In this document: positions 6,695-16,581 of the stretch, one piece after another
Position numbering within the stretch: the first letter of the stretch is position 1
Layout of the letters: every line of letters begins with the position of its first letter
DNA from: Aliiroseovarius sp. PrR006
GTDB taxonomy: Bacteria; Pseudomonadota; Alphaproteobacteria; Rhodobacterales; Rhodobacteraceae
Assembly: GCF_010500215.1 (NCBI RefSeq)
Contig: NZ_JAAGOY010000007.1
Location: 1,024,501-1,088,500 of the forward strand
Direction: 5' to 3'
Length of the DNA: 64,000 nucleotides
Made by a program: the position numbers and the translations under genes
Notes under the pieces: model-generated
The model's database searches: none
The model's input: the letters and a program-made list of their open reading frames with translations, nothing else
Told to the model about the DNA's origin: nothing

Positions 6695-9519
6695 CAGATC
6701 TTCCTCGCCACAGTTTTGGGGCCTTTGCCCACGGGGGATTTGATCGGCGGGTGCGCAGGCTGGCTTTCCGTTGGTTTAGGGTCTGCTTTCTCGATTTTCA
6801 CGCGCAGATCAAACCACGCCGCCTGCCCGGTGATCGGGTCCGAGTTCGTCCAGCGCAACCCGTCGCCTTTTGGCGGCTGAAGCTCGCTGATCAGGTGGTT
6901 CAGAAGAAAGCCTTCGGTGGCTTCTGGCGCGTCTTCGTCCAGCGCCCACGCCCCTTTGCGTTTGCCGATGGCGTTCCAAGTCCAGACGGTGCCTCCGTTC
7001 AGGCCAGCGTGATGGGCGACCGGGACGGTGATCTGGCCATGGACGGACGACACGTTGGCATAATCGCCGTCTTCAAACCCGTGTTCTTCCCAGAGTTTGG
7101 TGGGCAGATAGAGGTAATTCTTGCCGGTAATCTGCCGCAGCCACGCGTTCTGCGTCCCCCACGAGTGATACATATGCATCGGGCGCTGAGTCAGGGCGTG
7201 GATCGGGTATTCGTCTGTATCGACATTGCCCTCTTCAAACGGTTCGTACCAGATGGGCAGCGGGTCCATTGTTTCGCCAATCCGTGCGCGCAGATTGTCG
7301 GGGGGCTGGCGGTCACCGAACCCTTCAGCGGCCAACTGGAATTTGCGCATGGGCTCGACATACAGGCTGAAGACATAGGGGCTTTCCACGTCGAAAATCC
7401 CGCGCTTCACCGCCCATTCCTGATAGTGCTTGTTCCACGGCTTATAGAAGCTGGCGTTCTCTGGCACATGGTTGATCCAGAAGCCGCCATTTTCGATATA
7501 TTTGTCGATTTGGGCTGGATTAGGCTCTCCTCGACCCTTGCCGTTGCCATCTTCACCGCGCCACCCGGCCAGCGGTCCGACGCCGGGACGACGTTCGTGA
7601 TTGACGATGTAATCGGCATAGTCTTCGTACTTGGCGGACCCGTCTTCGTTGACGAAACCGGGCAGGCCCAGCTTGACGCCTAGCTGGATCAACACGGTCT
7701 GGAACCCGCGCACGTCGCGGTCGGGCTCAACCACCGGCCAGCGGATCGCATCGGCCGCGCCGTCGGCTTCGCAAATCGGGCGATCGAGCAGCGAGATACA
7801 GTCGTGACGTTCCAAATAGGTCGTGTCGGGCAGGATCAGATCCGCATAAGCCACCATCTCCGAGCTGTAGGCGTCGGAATAGATGATGTGCGGGATCACG
7901 TAATCGCCACTCTCGTCTTTGTCGGTGAGCATCCGCATCACCTCGGACGAGTTCATGGACGAGTTCCACGCCATATTGGCCATATACATGAACAGCGTAT
8001 CAATCTTGTACGGATCGCCAGCATGCGCGTTCGAGATCACCATATGCATCAGCCCATGGCTGGACATCGGGTTTTCCCATGTAAACGCCTTGTCGATCCG
8101 CGCTGGGCTACCGTCGTCTTTCAACGCCAGATGCTCGGGCCCGCGCACAAAGCCCAGATGCGGGCCGTTCAGGGGTCCGCCCACAGTGACACCGCAATGT
8201 GGGACGGGATGTGCCTCGACCGGTTTGGGGTAGGGCGGTTTGAAGCGGAACCCACCCGGAACCTCGACCGAGCCCAGCAGGATTTGCAGAACATGCAGCG
8301 CGCGGCAGGTCTGGAAGCCGTTCGAATGCGCCGAGATCCCGCGCATCGCGTGGAAGCTGACCGGGCGCCCGATCATCTTGTCGTGTTTCTCGCCCTTCCA
8401 ATCGGTCCAAGGCTGGTCCAGAACGATCTCTTCCTCGAACGCCACACGGGCAAGTTCGGCTGCAATAGAGCGTATTTTGTCTGCAGGGATGCCGGTGCGA
8501 TTGGCCACGGCATCGGGTGCGTATTCGTCCGATAGATAGCGTTCGGCCATCAGCTGGAACACGGGGCGATGCGTCTGGCCCGCATGACGGTAGGTCGCCG
8601 CTAGATCGGGCATCACACCGGGTGTGTCATAGTCCGCCAGCTTGCCGGTCTCGCGGCAGATCACCTGCGGCTTACCGGTTGCACCGCGGAAGAATAGGCC
8701 GGTTTCAGCTGTGTTAGGCTCTTCATTCACGATGAAGCCCGCGTTGGTGTAGCGCGACAGATAGTTCAGATCGACCTGACCCGCGCGGAACAGCTCGTGC
8801 ACCAGCGCAAGGATGAACAGCCCGTCCGTGCCGGGGGTGATCCCCACCCACTCATCCGCGATGGCGTTATAGCCCGAACGGATCGGGTTCACGCCAATCA
8901 CGCGCGCGCCGCGTTCCTTCAGCTTGCCCAGACCGATCTTGATCGGGTTCGAGTCGTGGTCTTCCGCCACCCCAAACAGCATGAACAGCTTAGTGCGATC
9001 CCAGTCGGGCTGGCCGAACTCCCAAAACGCGCCGCCCATCGTATAGATGCCGGCCGCCGCCATGTTGACCGAGCAGAAGCCGCCATGCGCCGCATAGTTC
9101 GGCGTGCCATAGCTTTGTGCAAACCACGAGGTGAAGCTTTGGCTCTGGTCGCGCCCGGTGAAAAACGCCAGCTTCGAGGGGTCTTCGTTGCGCAGCGGGC
9201 CCATCCAACCGACGGCCATCTCCAGCGCTTCGTCCCAGGAAATCTCTTCAAACTCGCCGGAACCACGTGGGCCGACCCGTTTCAGCGGCGCACGCAGGCG
9301 CGACGGCGCATAGTGTTGCATGATCCCCGAGGACCCCTTGCCGCACAAAACGCCCTTATTCACGGGGTGATCGCGGTTGCCTTCGATATAGGCGACCTTG
9401 CCATCTTTCATGTGCACATTGATCCCGCAGCGGCAGGCGCACATATAGCACGTCGTCTTGCGCACCTCGTCCGAGACGGGGGGGGAGGTGTCGATCTGGA
9501 TGTTTTCCGGTTTGCTCAT
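6694..9519 (-). CDS. soeA: Molybdopterin catalytic subunit, probable sulfite dehydrogenase SoeA
   Basis: The 941-residue molybdopterin oxidoreductase begins with a 4Fe-4S motif CYMCACRCGINV, whose fourth Cys lies in GVLCGKG, followed by the molybdopterin and C-terminal molydop-binding domains. No twin-arginine signal precedes the cluster (MSKPENIQIDTSPPV), whereas DmsA and PhsA are Tat-exported; absence of Tat is known for SoeA, which oxidises sulfite to sulfate on the cytoplasmic side. A GTG three bases before the ATG could also be the start. It leads the soeABC operon and is divergent from cysG, which makes the cofactor for sulfite reduction. DMSO reductase-type activity is the main alternative. 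Confidence 0.8.
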   Translation of the reverse strand: MSKPENIQIDTSPPVSDEVRKTTCYMCACRCGINVHMKDGKVAYIEGNRDHPVNKGVLCGKGSSGIMQHYAPSRLRAPLKRVGPRGSGEFEEISWDEALEMAVGWMGPLRNEDPSKLAFFTGRDQSQSFTSWFAQSYGTPNYAAHGGFCSVNMAAAGIYTMGGAFWEFGQPDWDRTKLFMLFGVAEDHDSNPIKIGLGKLKERGARVIGVNPIRSGYNAIADEWVGITPGTDGLFILALVHELFRAGQVDLNYLSRYTNAGFIVNEEPNTAETGLFFRGATGKPQVICRETGKLADYDTPGVMPDLAATYRHAGQTHRPVFQLMAERYLSDEYAPDAVANRTGIPADKIRSIAAELARVAFEEEIVLDQPWTDWKGEKHDKMIGRPVSFHAMRGISAHSNGFQTCRALHVLQILLGSVEVPGGFRFKPPYPKPVEAHPVPHCGVTVGGPLNGPHLGFVRGPEHLALKDDGSPARIDKAFTWENPMSSHGLMHMVISNAHAGDPYKIDTLFMYMANMAWNSSMNSSEVMRMLTDKDESGDYVIPHIIYSDAYSSEMVAYADLILPDTTYLERHDCISLLDRPICEADGAADAIRWPVVEPDRDVRGFQTVLIQLGVKLGLPGFVNEDGSAKYEDYADYIVNHERRPGVGPLAGWRGEDGNGKGRGEPNPAQIDKYIENGGFWINHVPENASFYKPWNKHYQEWAVKRGIFDVESPYVFSLYVEPMRKFQLAAEGFGDRQPPDNLRARIGETMDPLPIWYEPFEEGNVDTDEYPIHALTQRPMHMYHSWGTQNAWLRQITGKNYLYLPTKLWEEHGFEDGDYANVSSVHGQITVPVAHHAGLNGGTVWTWNAIGKRKGAWALDEDAPEATEGFLLNHLISELQPPKGDGLRWTNSDPITGQAAWFDLRVKIEKADPKPTESQPAHPPIKSPVGKGPKTVARKI

Positions 9520-9856
9520 CACGTGTTGCTGGTCCTAATGCCGCTTTAGCGGTTCGGTTGGCGGACGCATCTTAGCGCGACCCTGTTGGTCTTGTTCCTA
9601 AAATGCCGATTTGGATGGGGGGTCCGGTAGGTCCAGAAACCCTTGCGATTATATCCAGATTCTGCGTATTGGCGACTCAGCTCTAGGCGCGATCGTGTCG
9701 CAAAATTGGACCATAAAGCTCGCCGGTAGCGGAACAATGATCCTTCTGGGTGGGGTCGTCGGACGTTCCGTCCTTTTCAAGCGGGTTGGATTGGCGAATC
9801 TATGGAAATATTTCCCGATCATGTGCATATCACTGGCAACTCATCGGAGGCGCGAC
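9520..9856. promoter_or_regulatory. Divergent promoter region between soeABC and cysG, with a 12-base palindrome
   Basis: This 337-base region has no convincing gene. It must drive soeABC leftward and cysG rightward. A perfect palindrome, GGAAATATTTCC, lies at 9804-9815, 41 bases before the cysG ATG, and is a candidate operator. A short CCGCTTTAGCGG hairpin lies at about 9541-9552 next to soeA. Confidence 0.4.
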
Positions 9857-10924
9857 ATGGATCATCTACCAATATTTCTGGATATAAAGGGCCGGAAAGT
9901 GGTCATAGACGGGGGCGGTACCACCGCTGCTCGACGTGTTGAACGTGCCTTGGACGCCGGTGCTGTGGTGCATGTGTTTGAACCCAACCCACAGGACGAA
10001 CTGCTAGGACTGCTTCAGCGATCGGGTGTGACACACCACGCGCGCCTGCCGGAAAAGGAAGATTTCAAGGACTGCATCATCGCCTATGGCGCGTCCGACA
10101 TCCCCGAGCGGGACAAGTTCTTGCATGCCGCTGCCAAGGCCGAAGGTGCGTTGGTGAACGTGGCGGATGTGAAGCCGCTGTGCGATTTCATCACGCCGTC
10201 GATTGTCGATCGCAGCCCCGTCACCATTGCCATCTCGACCGGAGGTGCCGCACCTGTCATCGCCCGCATTCTACGTGCCCGGATCGAGTCGCTTCTGCCG
10301 TCCGGATATGGTCGACTAGCCAGCTTCCTCAGCGGCTTTCGAGGCAAAATCGAGACACATATCACCGGTGGCCGTGCCCGTCGTCGGTTCTGGGAACAAA
10401 TGATCGAAGGCCCGATTGGCGATGCCTTCTTGGCTGGCGACGTCGAACGCGCCGAAGAGTTGATCGACCAGTCCCTGACCGGTGAAGACCCGGATCAGAA
10501 GGGTGGGATTTGGCTGGTAGGCATCGGATCGGGCGCACAGGATCTGCTGACCTTCCGTGCGCTGTCCGTGATGCAGCGGGCCGATGTGATTATCCACGAT
10601 GCCTCGGCCAATGCTGACATTCTGGCGCTAACTCGCCGTGACGCGACTCGCATGACCGCAGATGACGCTGCCCTGACGGATTATGCGGGGATGGCGAGCA
10701 ATGGCCGCCGTGTGGTTTGGTTGGTCTCGGGTGACCCGGCAAGCCGGACGGATACGAAGTCGTGGATTGCCCGTCTGACGGGGCAGGGGGCCGAGGTTCA
10801 GGTGGTCCCAGGTGTCTCTAACACGGGCTATTCCACCCATTCGCAGGGCAATGTGATCTCGCTGACCCAGACCTCGGAAACCGCATCCCACGCGATGAGC
10901 TTGTCCCCGCGCGCCTCGCTTTGA
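9857..10924 (+). CDS. cysG: Siroheme synthase CysG with a degenerate, shortened methylase domain
   Basis: The 355-residue product opens with a CysG N-terminal domain: a Rossmann fold (KVVIDGGGTTAARRVERALDAGA) and the sirohydrochlorin segment FITPSIVDRSPVTIAISTGGAAPVI. This part oxidises precorrin-2 and inserts iron. The C-terminal half starts like a uroporphyrinogen-III methyltransferase (WLVGIGSGAQDLLTFRALSVMQRADVIIHD) but keeps only about 140 of roughly 245 residues and reads VSGDPASRTDTKSW where the GGDPFVFGRGGE motif is expected, so methylation is probably lost. The ATG is preceded by a strong GGAGG; an upstream in-frame start lacks a ribosome site. Confidence 0.85.
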   Translation: MDHLPIFLDIKGRKVVIDGGGTTAARRVERALDAGAVVHVFEPNPQDELLGLLQRSGVTHHARLPEKEDFKDCIIAYGASDIPERDKFLHAAAKAEGALVNVADVKPLCDFITPSIVDRSPVTIAISTGGAAPVIARILRARIESLLPSGYGRLASFLSGFRGKIETHITGGRARRRFWEQMIEGPIGDAFLAGDVERAEELIDQSLTGEDPDQKGGIWLVGIGSGAQDLLTFRALSVMQRADVIIHDASANADILALTRRDATRMTADDAALTDYAGMASNGRRVVWLVSGDPASRTDTKSWIARLTGQGAEVQVVPGVSNTGYSTHSQGNVISLTQTSETASHAMSLSPRASL

Positions 10925-10938
10925 CCCCATTGTTTGCA

Positions 10939-10956
10939 GCGTCATAAATCTGTTAC
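10939..10956 (+). promoter_or_regulatory. Pho box (PhoB site) upstream of gap-arsJ
   Basis: GCGTCATAAATCTGTTAC matches the 18-base Pho box consensus CTGTCATAAATCTGTCAC at 15 positions by eye. It stands where a -35 would be: a possible -10, CATATT, follows at 10965-10970, eight bases after the box, and the gap ATG is at 11005. This suggests phosphate-starvation control of arsenate detoxification. Confidence 0.65.
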
Positions 10957-11004
10957 GCCTTCGACATATTCCGCGCTGGAAGGAACCATCGAAAGGGGCA
11001 TGAC

Positions 11005-12009
11005 ATGACACGTATCGCAATCAACGGACTGGGCCGCATGGGCAAACTGGTTCTGCGGGACCTGATCGACAACGGTGCCCCCGGAGAGATCGTTTTGCTG
11101 AACGACCCCGTCGGCAATGCCGAACAACACGCGCATCTGCTGGAGTGGGACACCGTGCATGGCCGCTGGCCGGCCGAGTTCTCGGCGGGTGAAAACAGCA
11201 TCATGATCAACGGTCAGGAAATGGCGCTGACGGGATCGTGGACGCTGGAAGGTCTGCCGCTCGAGAAAATGGGCATCGACATGGTGATCGATTGCACCGG
11301 CGCGTTCAAAACCAATGAGAAATTGGCCCCCTACTATGCGGCTGGCGTCAAAAAGGTGATCGTCTCGGCCCCCGTGAAGGAAGAGAACGCCCTGAACATC
11401 GTCTATGGCGTGAACCATGACCTGTATGACGGGCATGATCTGGTTACCGCGGCGTCCTGTACGACGAACTGTCTGGCCCCGGTGGTGAAAGTGCTGCTGG
11501 ATCGCATCGGCATCAAGCACGGTTCGATGACCACGATCCATGACGTGACCAACACACAAACCATCGTGGATCGCCCGGCCAAGGACCTGCGCCGCGCGCG
11601 GTCCGCGCTGAACTCGCTGATCCCGACTTCAACCGGGTCGGCCAAGGCGATTACGCAGATTTTTCCCGAGCTGACTGGACGCTTGAATGGCCACGCCGTG
11701 CGTGTTCCGCTGCTGAATGCCTCGCTGACCGATTGCGTGTTCGAGGTCGAGCGTGAAACCACCGCCGAGGAAATCAACGCTTTCTTCAAAGAGGCCGCCG
11801 AGGGCGATCTGAACGGCATTCTGGGCTACGAGGAACGCCCGCTTGTGTCTGCCGATTACACCAACGATCCGCGCAGCTCGATCATTGACGCGCTGTCGAC
11901 GATGGTGATCAACGGCACGCAGGTGAAGATCTATGCGTGGTACGACAATGAATGGGGTTACGCCTGCCGTTTGGCCGATGTTGCCCGCATGGTCGGAGCC
12001 CAGATGTGA
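11005..12009 (+). CDS. gap: ArsJ-associated glyceraldehyde-3-phosphate dehydrogenase
   Basis: The 334-residue protein is a type I GAPDH: an N-terminal NAD-binding fold ([18 protein letters not shown]) and the catalytic cysteine in [12 protein letters not shown] (about residue 151), ending in [14 protein letters not shown]. The next gene, arsJ, overlaps its stop codon. In this known pair the enzyme uses arsenate instead of phosphate to make 1-arseno-3-phosphoglycerate, which ArsJ exports. The linkage, together with the Pho box just upstream, points to arsenate resistance and not to central glycolysis. Confidence 0.92.
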   Translation: MTRIAINGLGRMGKLVLRDLIDNGAPGEIVLLNDPVGNAEQHAHLLEWDTVHGRWPAEFSAGENSIMINGQEMALTGSWTLEGLPLEKMGIDMVIDCTGAFKTNEKLAPYYAAGVKKVIVSAPVKEENALNIVYGVNHDLYDGHDLVTAASCTTNCLAPVVKVLLDRIGIKHGSMTTIHDVTNTQTIVDRPAKDLRRARSALNSLIPTSTGSAKAITQIFPELTGRLNGHAVRVPLLNASLTDCVFEVERETTAEEINAFFKEAAEGDLNGILGYEERPLVSADYTNDPRSSIIDALSTMVINGTQVKIYAWYDNEWGYACRLADVARMVGAQM

Positions 12010-13259
12010 CCCTAACCGAGCCCAAACAGGGGCTTGCCGCATATATCGCCGTCACAGCCGCCTATTGGGCGTTCATGCTGTCGGATGGCGCGTTGCGGAT
12101 GCTCGTGCTGCTGCATTTCCACACGCTGGGCTTCTCGCCCTTCACCTTGGCGTGGCTGTTCCTGCTTTACGAGTTCATGGGCGTTGTCACCAACCTGTCT
12201 GCGGGCTGGATTGCGGCGCGGTTTGGCCTGACCTCGACGCTCTATGCGGGTCTAACCCTGCAGATTGTGGCCTTGATCGCCCTGTCGCAGCTGTCGACAG
12301 ATTGGGCGGTCGTGACCTCGGTCATCTATGTGATGGTGGTGCAAGGCATGTCCGGTGTGGCGAAGGATCTGTCCAAGATGTCGTCCAAAAGCGCGGTGAA
12401 ACTGCTCGCGCCCGAGGGCGACGGGTTGTTCCGATGGGTGGCGATCCTGACGGGATCGAAGAACGCGGTGAAAGGGTTTGGCTTCCTGATGGGGGCCGCT
12501 TTGCTGGCGCTGATCGGTTTCACCCCGTCTGTAATTGCCATGGCCATCGTACTGGGCGCGATCCTGATTGGGGTGGTGGCCTTCATGCCAGCAGGGCTTC
12601 CAAAAGGCTCTAAATCAGCCAAGTTTTCGCAAGTTTGGTCGAAAGACGTGCGGATCAACCGCCTGTCTCTGGCGCGAATGTTCCTGTTCGGCGCGCGTGA
12701 CGTGTGGTTTGTCGTGGGCATTCCGGTGTACTTCCACGCAGTCGTTTCGGACGGGACGCACGCCGGAGACCGCAGCGCATTCTTTCTGATCGGTAGCTTT
12801 ATGGCCCTGTGGATCATCGCCTATGGTGCGGTTCAAGCTTGGGCGCCGAAACTATTGAAGGCCGCACAGCGCGACCCGCATGATTTTCCCCGCCTTGCAA
12901 CGCTCTGGGTCGGCATCCTGACCGTGGTGATTGGCGCGCTCGCCGTCGCCGCCCTCTTCCCCGGTCCTTGGCTGACCCCGGTTCTGGTCACGGGCCTGTT
13001 GGTGTTTGGTTTTGTCTTCGCGGTGAACAGCTCGCTCCATTCCTATCTGATCCTCGCCTTCACCAAGGCCGAGCGTGTGACGATGGATGTCGGCTTTTAC
13101 TATATGTCCAACGCCGCTGGGCGCCTGATCGGCACGCTTCTGTCCGGTCTGTCCTATCAGATCGGCGGGTTGCCCCTGTGTCTTGGCACCGCCGCCGCCC
13201 TGTCTGCCGCCAGCTGGCTGTCCGCGCGCCAGCTTGCCAAGCTGGATCATGCCGCCTAG
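12006..13259 (+). CDS. arsJ: Organoarsenical efflux MFS transporter ArsJ
   Basis: The 417-residue membrane protein has about twelve hydrophobic segments of the major facilitator type. The segment [19 protein letters not shown] and the partner GAPDH identify it as ArsJ, which extrudes 1-arseno-3-phosphoglycerate that then decays to arsenate outside. The start is GTG at 12006, sharing bases with the gap stop (ATGTGA), so translation is coupled; an upstream in-frame ATG lies inside gap. No arsR or arsC is adjacent. Confidence 0.92.
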   Translation: MTLTEPKQGLAAYIAVTAAYWAFMLSDGALRMLVLLHFHTLGFSPFTLAWLFLLYEFMGVVTNLSAGWIAARFGLTSTLYAGLTLQIVALIALSQLSTDWAVVTSVIYVMVVQGMSGVAKDLSKMSSKSAVKLLAPEGDGLFRWVAILTGSKNAVKGFGFLMGAALLALIGFTPSVIAMAIVLGAILIGVVAFMPAGLPKGSKSAKFSQVWSKDVRINRLSLARMFLFGARDVWFVVGIPVYFHAVVSDGTHAGDRSAFFLIGSFMALWIIAYGAVQAWAPKLLKAAQRDPHDFPRLATLWVGILTVVIGALAVAALFPGPWLTPVLVTGLLVFGFVFAVNSSLHSYLILAFTKAERVTMDVGFYYMSNAAGRLIGTLLSGLSYQIGGLPLCLGTAAALSAASWLSARQLAKLDHAA

Positions 13260-13268
13260 CCTGCGGGC

Positions 13269-14186
13269 ATGGATTATTCAAAGCTGATCGACGACGAAAT
13301 CTGGCGCTTCATTCGCGAGACGGACGCCCATTATCCCCCGGATTCGGTGAACCGCACCGCGGCCCAGCAGCGCGAGGTGTACAACAATATGTGCCGCGCC
13401 TTCTTCGCGGGCTATCCCGAGGGGCTGGCCGTGCGGGACGAGCGGATCGATATCGTCCCGGCACGCATCTATGAACCAAACAACCCACAGGGCACTGTGG
13501 TCTATTTCCACGGAGGAGGTTTCGTGGTCGGCGGGCTTGAAAGCCACGATGATGTCTGCGCCGAAATCGCTGATCAAACCGGGCTGCGTGTGGTTAGCGC
13601 CGACTATCGCCTTTGCCCGGAGCACCCCCACCCAGCCGCGTTCGAGGATGCGCTTTCCGTCGTGCAATATGTGGCTCTAACCTGGCCCAAACCGCTTATT
13701 TTGGTGGGGGATAGCGCCGGTGGAAATCTGGCTGCCGCGTCTTGCCATGCGTTGCGCGGACAGGCCGATATCGCCGGGCAGGTCCTGATTTATCCGGGCC
13801 TGGGCGGAGACATGACCTTAGGCTCTTATATCGACCACGCAAATGCGCCGATGTTGTCGATGGAGGATCTGAAATTCTACAACAAGATCCGCTTTGCGAC
13901 GCCGCCTGACGGCCCAGATCCCACGGCAGCGCCGCTTGAGGACACGGACTTTGGCAACCTGCCGCCAACAGTCTCTATTACAGCGGAATGTGATCCTTTG
14001 GCGGATGATGGGCGCGACTATCGTGACGCCATTCTGAACGCTGGCGGCAAAGCGGCTTGGTTCAATGAAGCTGGGTTGGTGCACGGCTATCTACGCGCCC
14101 GCCACCAGTCCGAACGCGCGCGCCGCAGCTTCGCGCGGATCACGCAGCAAATCACCATGTTGACCCGTGGCGAATGGCATCACTGA
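13269..14186 (+). CDS. Alpha/beta hydrolase of the hormone-sensitive-lipase (family IV) type
   Basis: The 305-residue protein has the oxyanion-hole motif HGGGF (about residue 80), the nucleophile motif GDSAGG (about residue 147), an acid residue in ECDPLADDGRDY and the histidine in LVHGYLRA. These are the marks of esterase family IV, which hydrolyses short acyl esters. It has no signal peptide. It begins nine bases after arsJ and may be cotranscribed, but no link to arsenic is known to me; the natural substrate is unknown. Confidence 0.85.
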   Translation: MDYSKLIDDEIWRFIRETDAHYPPDSVNRTAAQQREVYNNMCRAFFAGYPEGLAVRDERIDIVPARIYEPNNPQGTVVYFHGGGFVVGGLESHDDVCAEIADQTGLRVVSADYRLCPEHPHPAAFEDALSVVQYVALTWPKPLILVGDSAGGNLAAASCHALRGQADIAGQVLIYPGLGGDMTLGSYIDHANAPMLSMEDLKFYNKIRFATPPDGPDPTAAPLEDTDFGNLPPTVSITAECDPLADDGRDYRDAILNAGGKAAWFNEAGLVHGYLRARHQSERARRSFARITQQITMLTRGEWHH

Positions 14187-14269
14187 TCGCGTCTTTCCCC
14201 CTGTCGCAGCTTCCCGTAATCTGACACACGGTATCTGCGCCAATTGGGCGTGTTAGGAAAAGGCAGGCC

Positions 14270-15556
14270 ATGTCGCTGATCGGATCATCGCTGTTGCGGC
14301 GCTTGCAAGCTTTGCAAGGCAAGAAGCCAGCCAATGGTAGTACCTCAGCACACGAGGCGCAGGACGATGCTGCGCGGACTGTCGCGCGGGCGCGGCAGGG
14401 CCGATCCGATCAGGCGCGTCCTGATGGGCTGCTAATCTGGGCGTGCCTAGCCGACTTGACCGAGGCCGAGGCGCTGTCATCGCTCATCCCGCCCTTGCAG
14501 GCTGAAATGGGGGATGTGACGCTTTTGTTGACCACGCAGGATCTACATCCGGATCACACGGTTCCGCATGACGTTCTTCATCAGGTTAGCCCCAAGTTCG
14601 AGCCCGCCGCGATCCGCAATTTTCTTGAGCATTGGCAACCGGATGTGGTGCTCTGGGTGCGGCCCGAAATCGATCTGGTTGTGCATGCCGCATTGAAGAA
14701 ATCGGGCGTCGCCGTCATCTGGATGGGCGCCTGCGCACCGCAGGATCGCGGACTGAAGCAGCGCTTCAAGCTGTCAGCGTTGCGCGACGCGGTGGTCGAA
14801 TTAGACTCTATTCTGCCCAAAGATGGGGCATCACGACGCGAGTTGTTGCAACTTGGTGCCCCGCCCGAAAGGATGGACGTCACCGGTATTCTTCAGCCGC
14901 TTAGTCAGGTGCCCAACTGTGACAACGAGGAACGAGATCGCATCGCCCAGAAACTGGACGCGCGGCCGGTCTGGCTGGCTGTAGGAGTGGATCCACGCGA
15001 AGAGAACGCCATTCTGTCTGCGCATCGCCTTCTGATCCGCAAATCGCATCGGCTTTTACTGGTCATGATCCCTCAGGACCCTGCCCGCGCCGCTGAGCTG
15101 GCCATGCAGCTTGAGAGTGACAGTTGGATTATCTCTTCACGGTCCAAGGATGATTGCCCGCATCGTGATGACCAGATTTTTGTCGTCGATCGCGCGGATG
15201 AATGCGCGCTTTGGATGCATTTGGCCTCGATCACCTTGATCGGCGGCACGTTGGCTGGTGGGGCCAACCGGAACCCACTGGATTCCGCGGCGCTTGGATC
15301 TGTTGTGCTCTTCGGTCCGGAAGGAGGGCGGCACGCGGCGTCTCTGGAGCGGTTAACCCGCGCCGGTGCGGCCCGTCGGGTGCGCGACGCGGCGACTCTG
15401 GCGGTCGAGATCGAGCATCTTCTGGCGCCGGACAAGGCGGCCGAGATGGCGATGGCTGCATGGGACGTCACCACCAAGGGCGCGGAAGTCGGCGAATTTT
15501 TGATGCGGCGGCTGTTGGATTTGCTGGACGAAGCTGAAAGTCGAAAGGGTTTTTGA
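14270..15556 (+). CDS. Divergent KDO transferase-like glycosyltransferase (WaaA family)
   Basis: The 428-residue protein shows the two-lobed GT-B layout of KdtA/WaaA: an N-terminal lobe ([32 protein letters not shown]) and a C-terminal lobe with [21 protein letters not shown]. In canonical WaaA the catalytic Glu lies in a WFHAASVGEA-like motif; here the Glu seems kept (LTEA) but the preceding Gly is lost. It is followed by lpxK with a one-base overlap, tying it to lipid A or inner-core synthesis. It could be a second, specialised transferase instead of the main KDO transferase. Confidence 0.65.
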   Translation: MSLIGSSLLRRLQALQGKKPANGSTSAHEAQDDAARTVARARQGRSDQARPDGLLIWACLADLTEAEALSSLIPPLQAEMGDVTLLLTTQDLHPDHTVPHDVLHQVSPKFEPAAIRNFLEHWQPDVVLWVRPEIDLVVHAALKKSGVAVIWMGACAPQDRGLKQRFKLSALRDAVVELDSILPKDGASRRELLQLGAPPERMDVTGILQPLSQVPNCDNEERDRIAQKLDARPVWLAVGVDPREENAILSAHRLLIRKSHRLLLVMIPQDPARAAELAMQLESDSWIISSRSKDDCPHRDDQIFVVDRADECALWMHLASITLIGGTLAGGANRNPLDSAALGSVVLFGPEGGRHAASLERLTRAGAARRVRDAATLAVEIEHLLAPDKAAEMAMAAWDVTTKGAEVGEFLMRRLLDLLDEAESRKGF

Positions 15557-16554
15557 TGCGTACACCCAGTTATTGGTTCACCGACCCCGACAAACCCAAT
15601 TGGCGCGCCCGTCTGCTGGCGCCTTTGGGCTGGCTTTACGGATTTGGCACGGCCCGGCGCGTTGCACGCGCGGATCAGGGGTATCGTGCCTCGGTCCCGG
15701 TGGTCTGTATTGGCAACATCAATGCGGGCGGCACGGGGAAGACGCCAACCACGATTGCGCTGGCACAGAGACTGATATCGCAGGGCAGGGTGGTGCATAT
15801 TGTGTCGCGCGGACATAGCGGAAGCGAGGAAGGGCCGCTGCGCGTGGATGAACGTCTGCACAGGGCCGATCAGGTTGGGGACGAGCCGCTTTTGATGGCC
15901 GCCTTTGCGCCCACTTGGATCGCCCGCGACCGCGTGAAGGGGGTGCAGGCTGCCGAATCTGCGGGTGCCGAGATCATCTTGATGGATGACGGATTTCAGA
16001 ACCCAAGCGTCCATAAAACCCTGTCCATCGTGGTGGTCGACGCGGTGAAAGGGTTCGGGAATGCACGCTGCATTCCGGCGGGTCCTTTGCGCGAACCCGT
16101 CCGCGCCGGGATGAAGCGTGCGGATCTCCTGTTGTCTGTCGGTCATGCCCGCGCGCAGACCCTATTCCGGCAGAAATGGGATGAAATGATCACCTGTCCA
16201 CGTGTCACCGGGCAGCTCGAGCCGCTTCAAACCGGCATGGATTGGCAGGGGATGGACGTGTTGGCCTTCGCCGGGATTGGCCTGCCAGAGAAGTTCTTTG
16301 CTACCGTCAGCGATCTGGGTGCAAACCTGCTGCGGGCCGAAGCTTTGGCCGATCACCAGCCTTTGACTGATGCGCTGATGAAGCGGCTAGAACTTGAGGC
16401 CGCCACGCTCGGCGCGCAGCTGGTCACGACCGAGAAAGACGCCGTGCGTCTTCCGGACGGTTTCCGCCGCAAGGTGCTGACCGTGCCAGTGCGATTGGAG
16501 CTTGAGGATTGGAGCGCTGTTGACGCGGCGCTTGCACGTGTTTTGGTGGGTTAG
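15556..16554 (+). CDS. lpxK: Tetraacyldisaccharide 4'-kinase LpxK
   Basis: The 332-residue protein has the LpxK P-loop region [20 protein letters not shown] (about residue 50) and the [10 protein letters not shown] motif (about residue 145) that mark this lipid A kinase. The ATG at 15556 overlaps the preceding TGA (TGATG), which I prefer to a TTG one codon earlier. LpxK adds the 4' phosphate to the lipid A disaccharide at the inner membrane. Confidence 0.95.
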   Translation: MRTPSYWFTDPDKPNWRARLLAPLGWLYGFGTARRVARADQGYRASVPVVCIGNINAGGTGKTPTTIALAQRLISQGRVVHIVSRGHSGSEEGPLRVDERLHRADQVGDEPLLMAAFAPTWIARDRVKGVQAAESAGAEIILMDDGFQNPSVHKTLSIVVVDAVKGFGNARCIPAGPLREPVRAGMKRADLLLSVGHARAQTLFRQKWDEMITCPRVTGQLEPLQTGMDWQGMDVLAFAGIGLPEKFFATVSDLGANLLRAEALADHQPLTDALMKRLELEAATLGAQLVTTEKDAVRLPDGFRRKVLTVPVRLELEDWSAVDAALARVLVG

Positions 16555-16572
16555 AGCCAGATAGGCCCTAAC
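16550..16572. terminator. Hairpin at the convergent lpxK / dsbA-like boundary
   Basis: GTTAGAGCC (16550-16558) pairs with GGCCCTAAC (16564-16572) around a five-base loop with one mismatch. It spans the lpxK stop and lies just before the end of the convergent gene, so it could stop transcription from both sides. Neither flank has a strong T-run. Confidence 0.4.
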
Positions 16573-16581
16573 CCAAATCTC

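Noticed and set aside
6694-9519. DMSO reductase (DmsA) or thiosulfate/polysulfide reductase (PhsA)
   Set aside because: The subunit set is the same, but the catalytic subunit lacks the Tat signal these need; SoeA without Tat fits better. It cannot be fully excluded from sequence alone.
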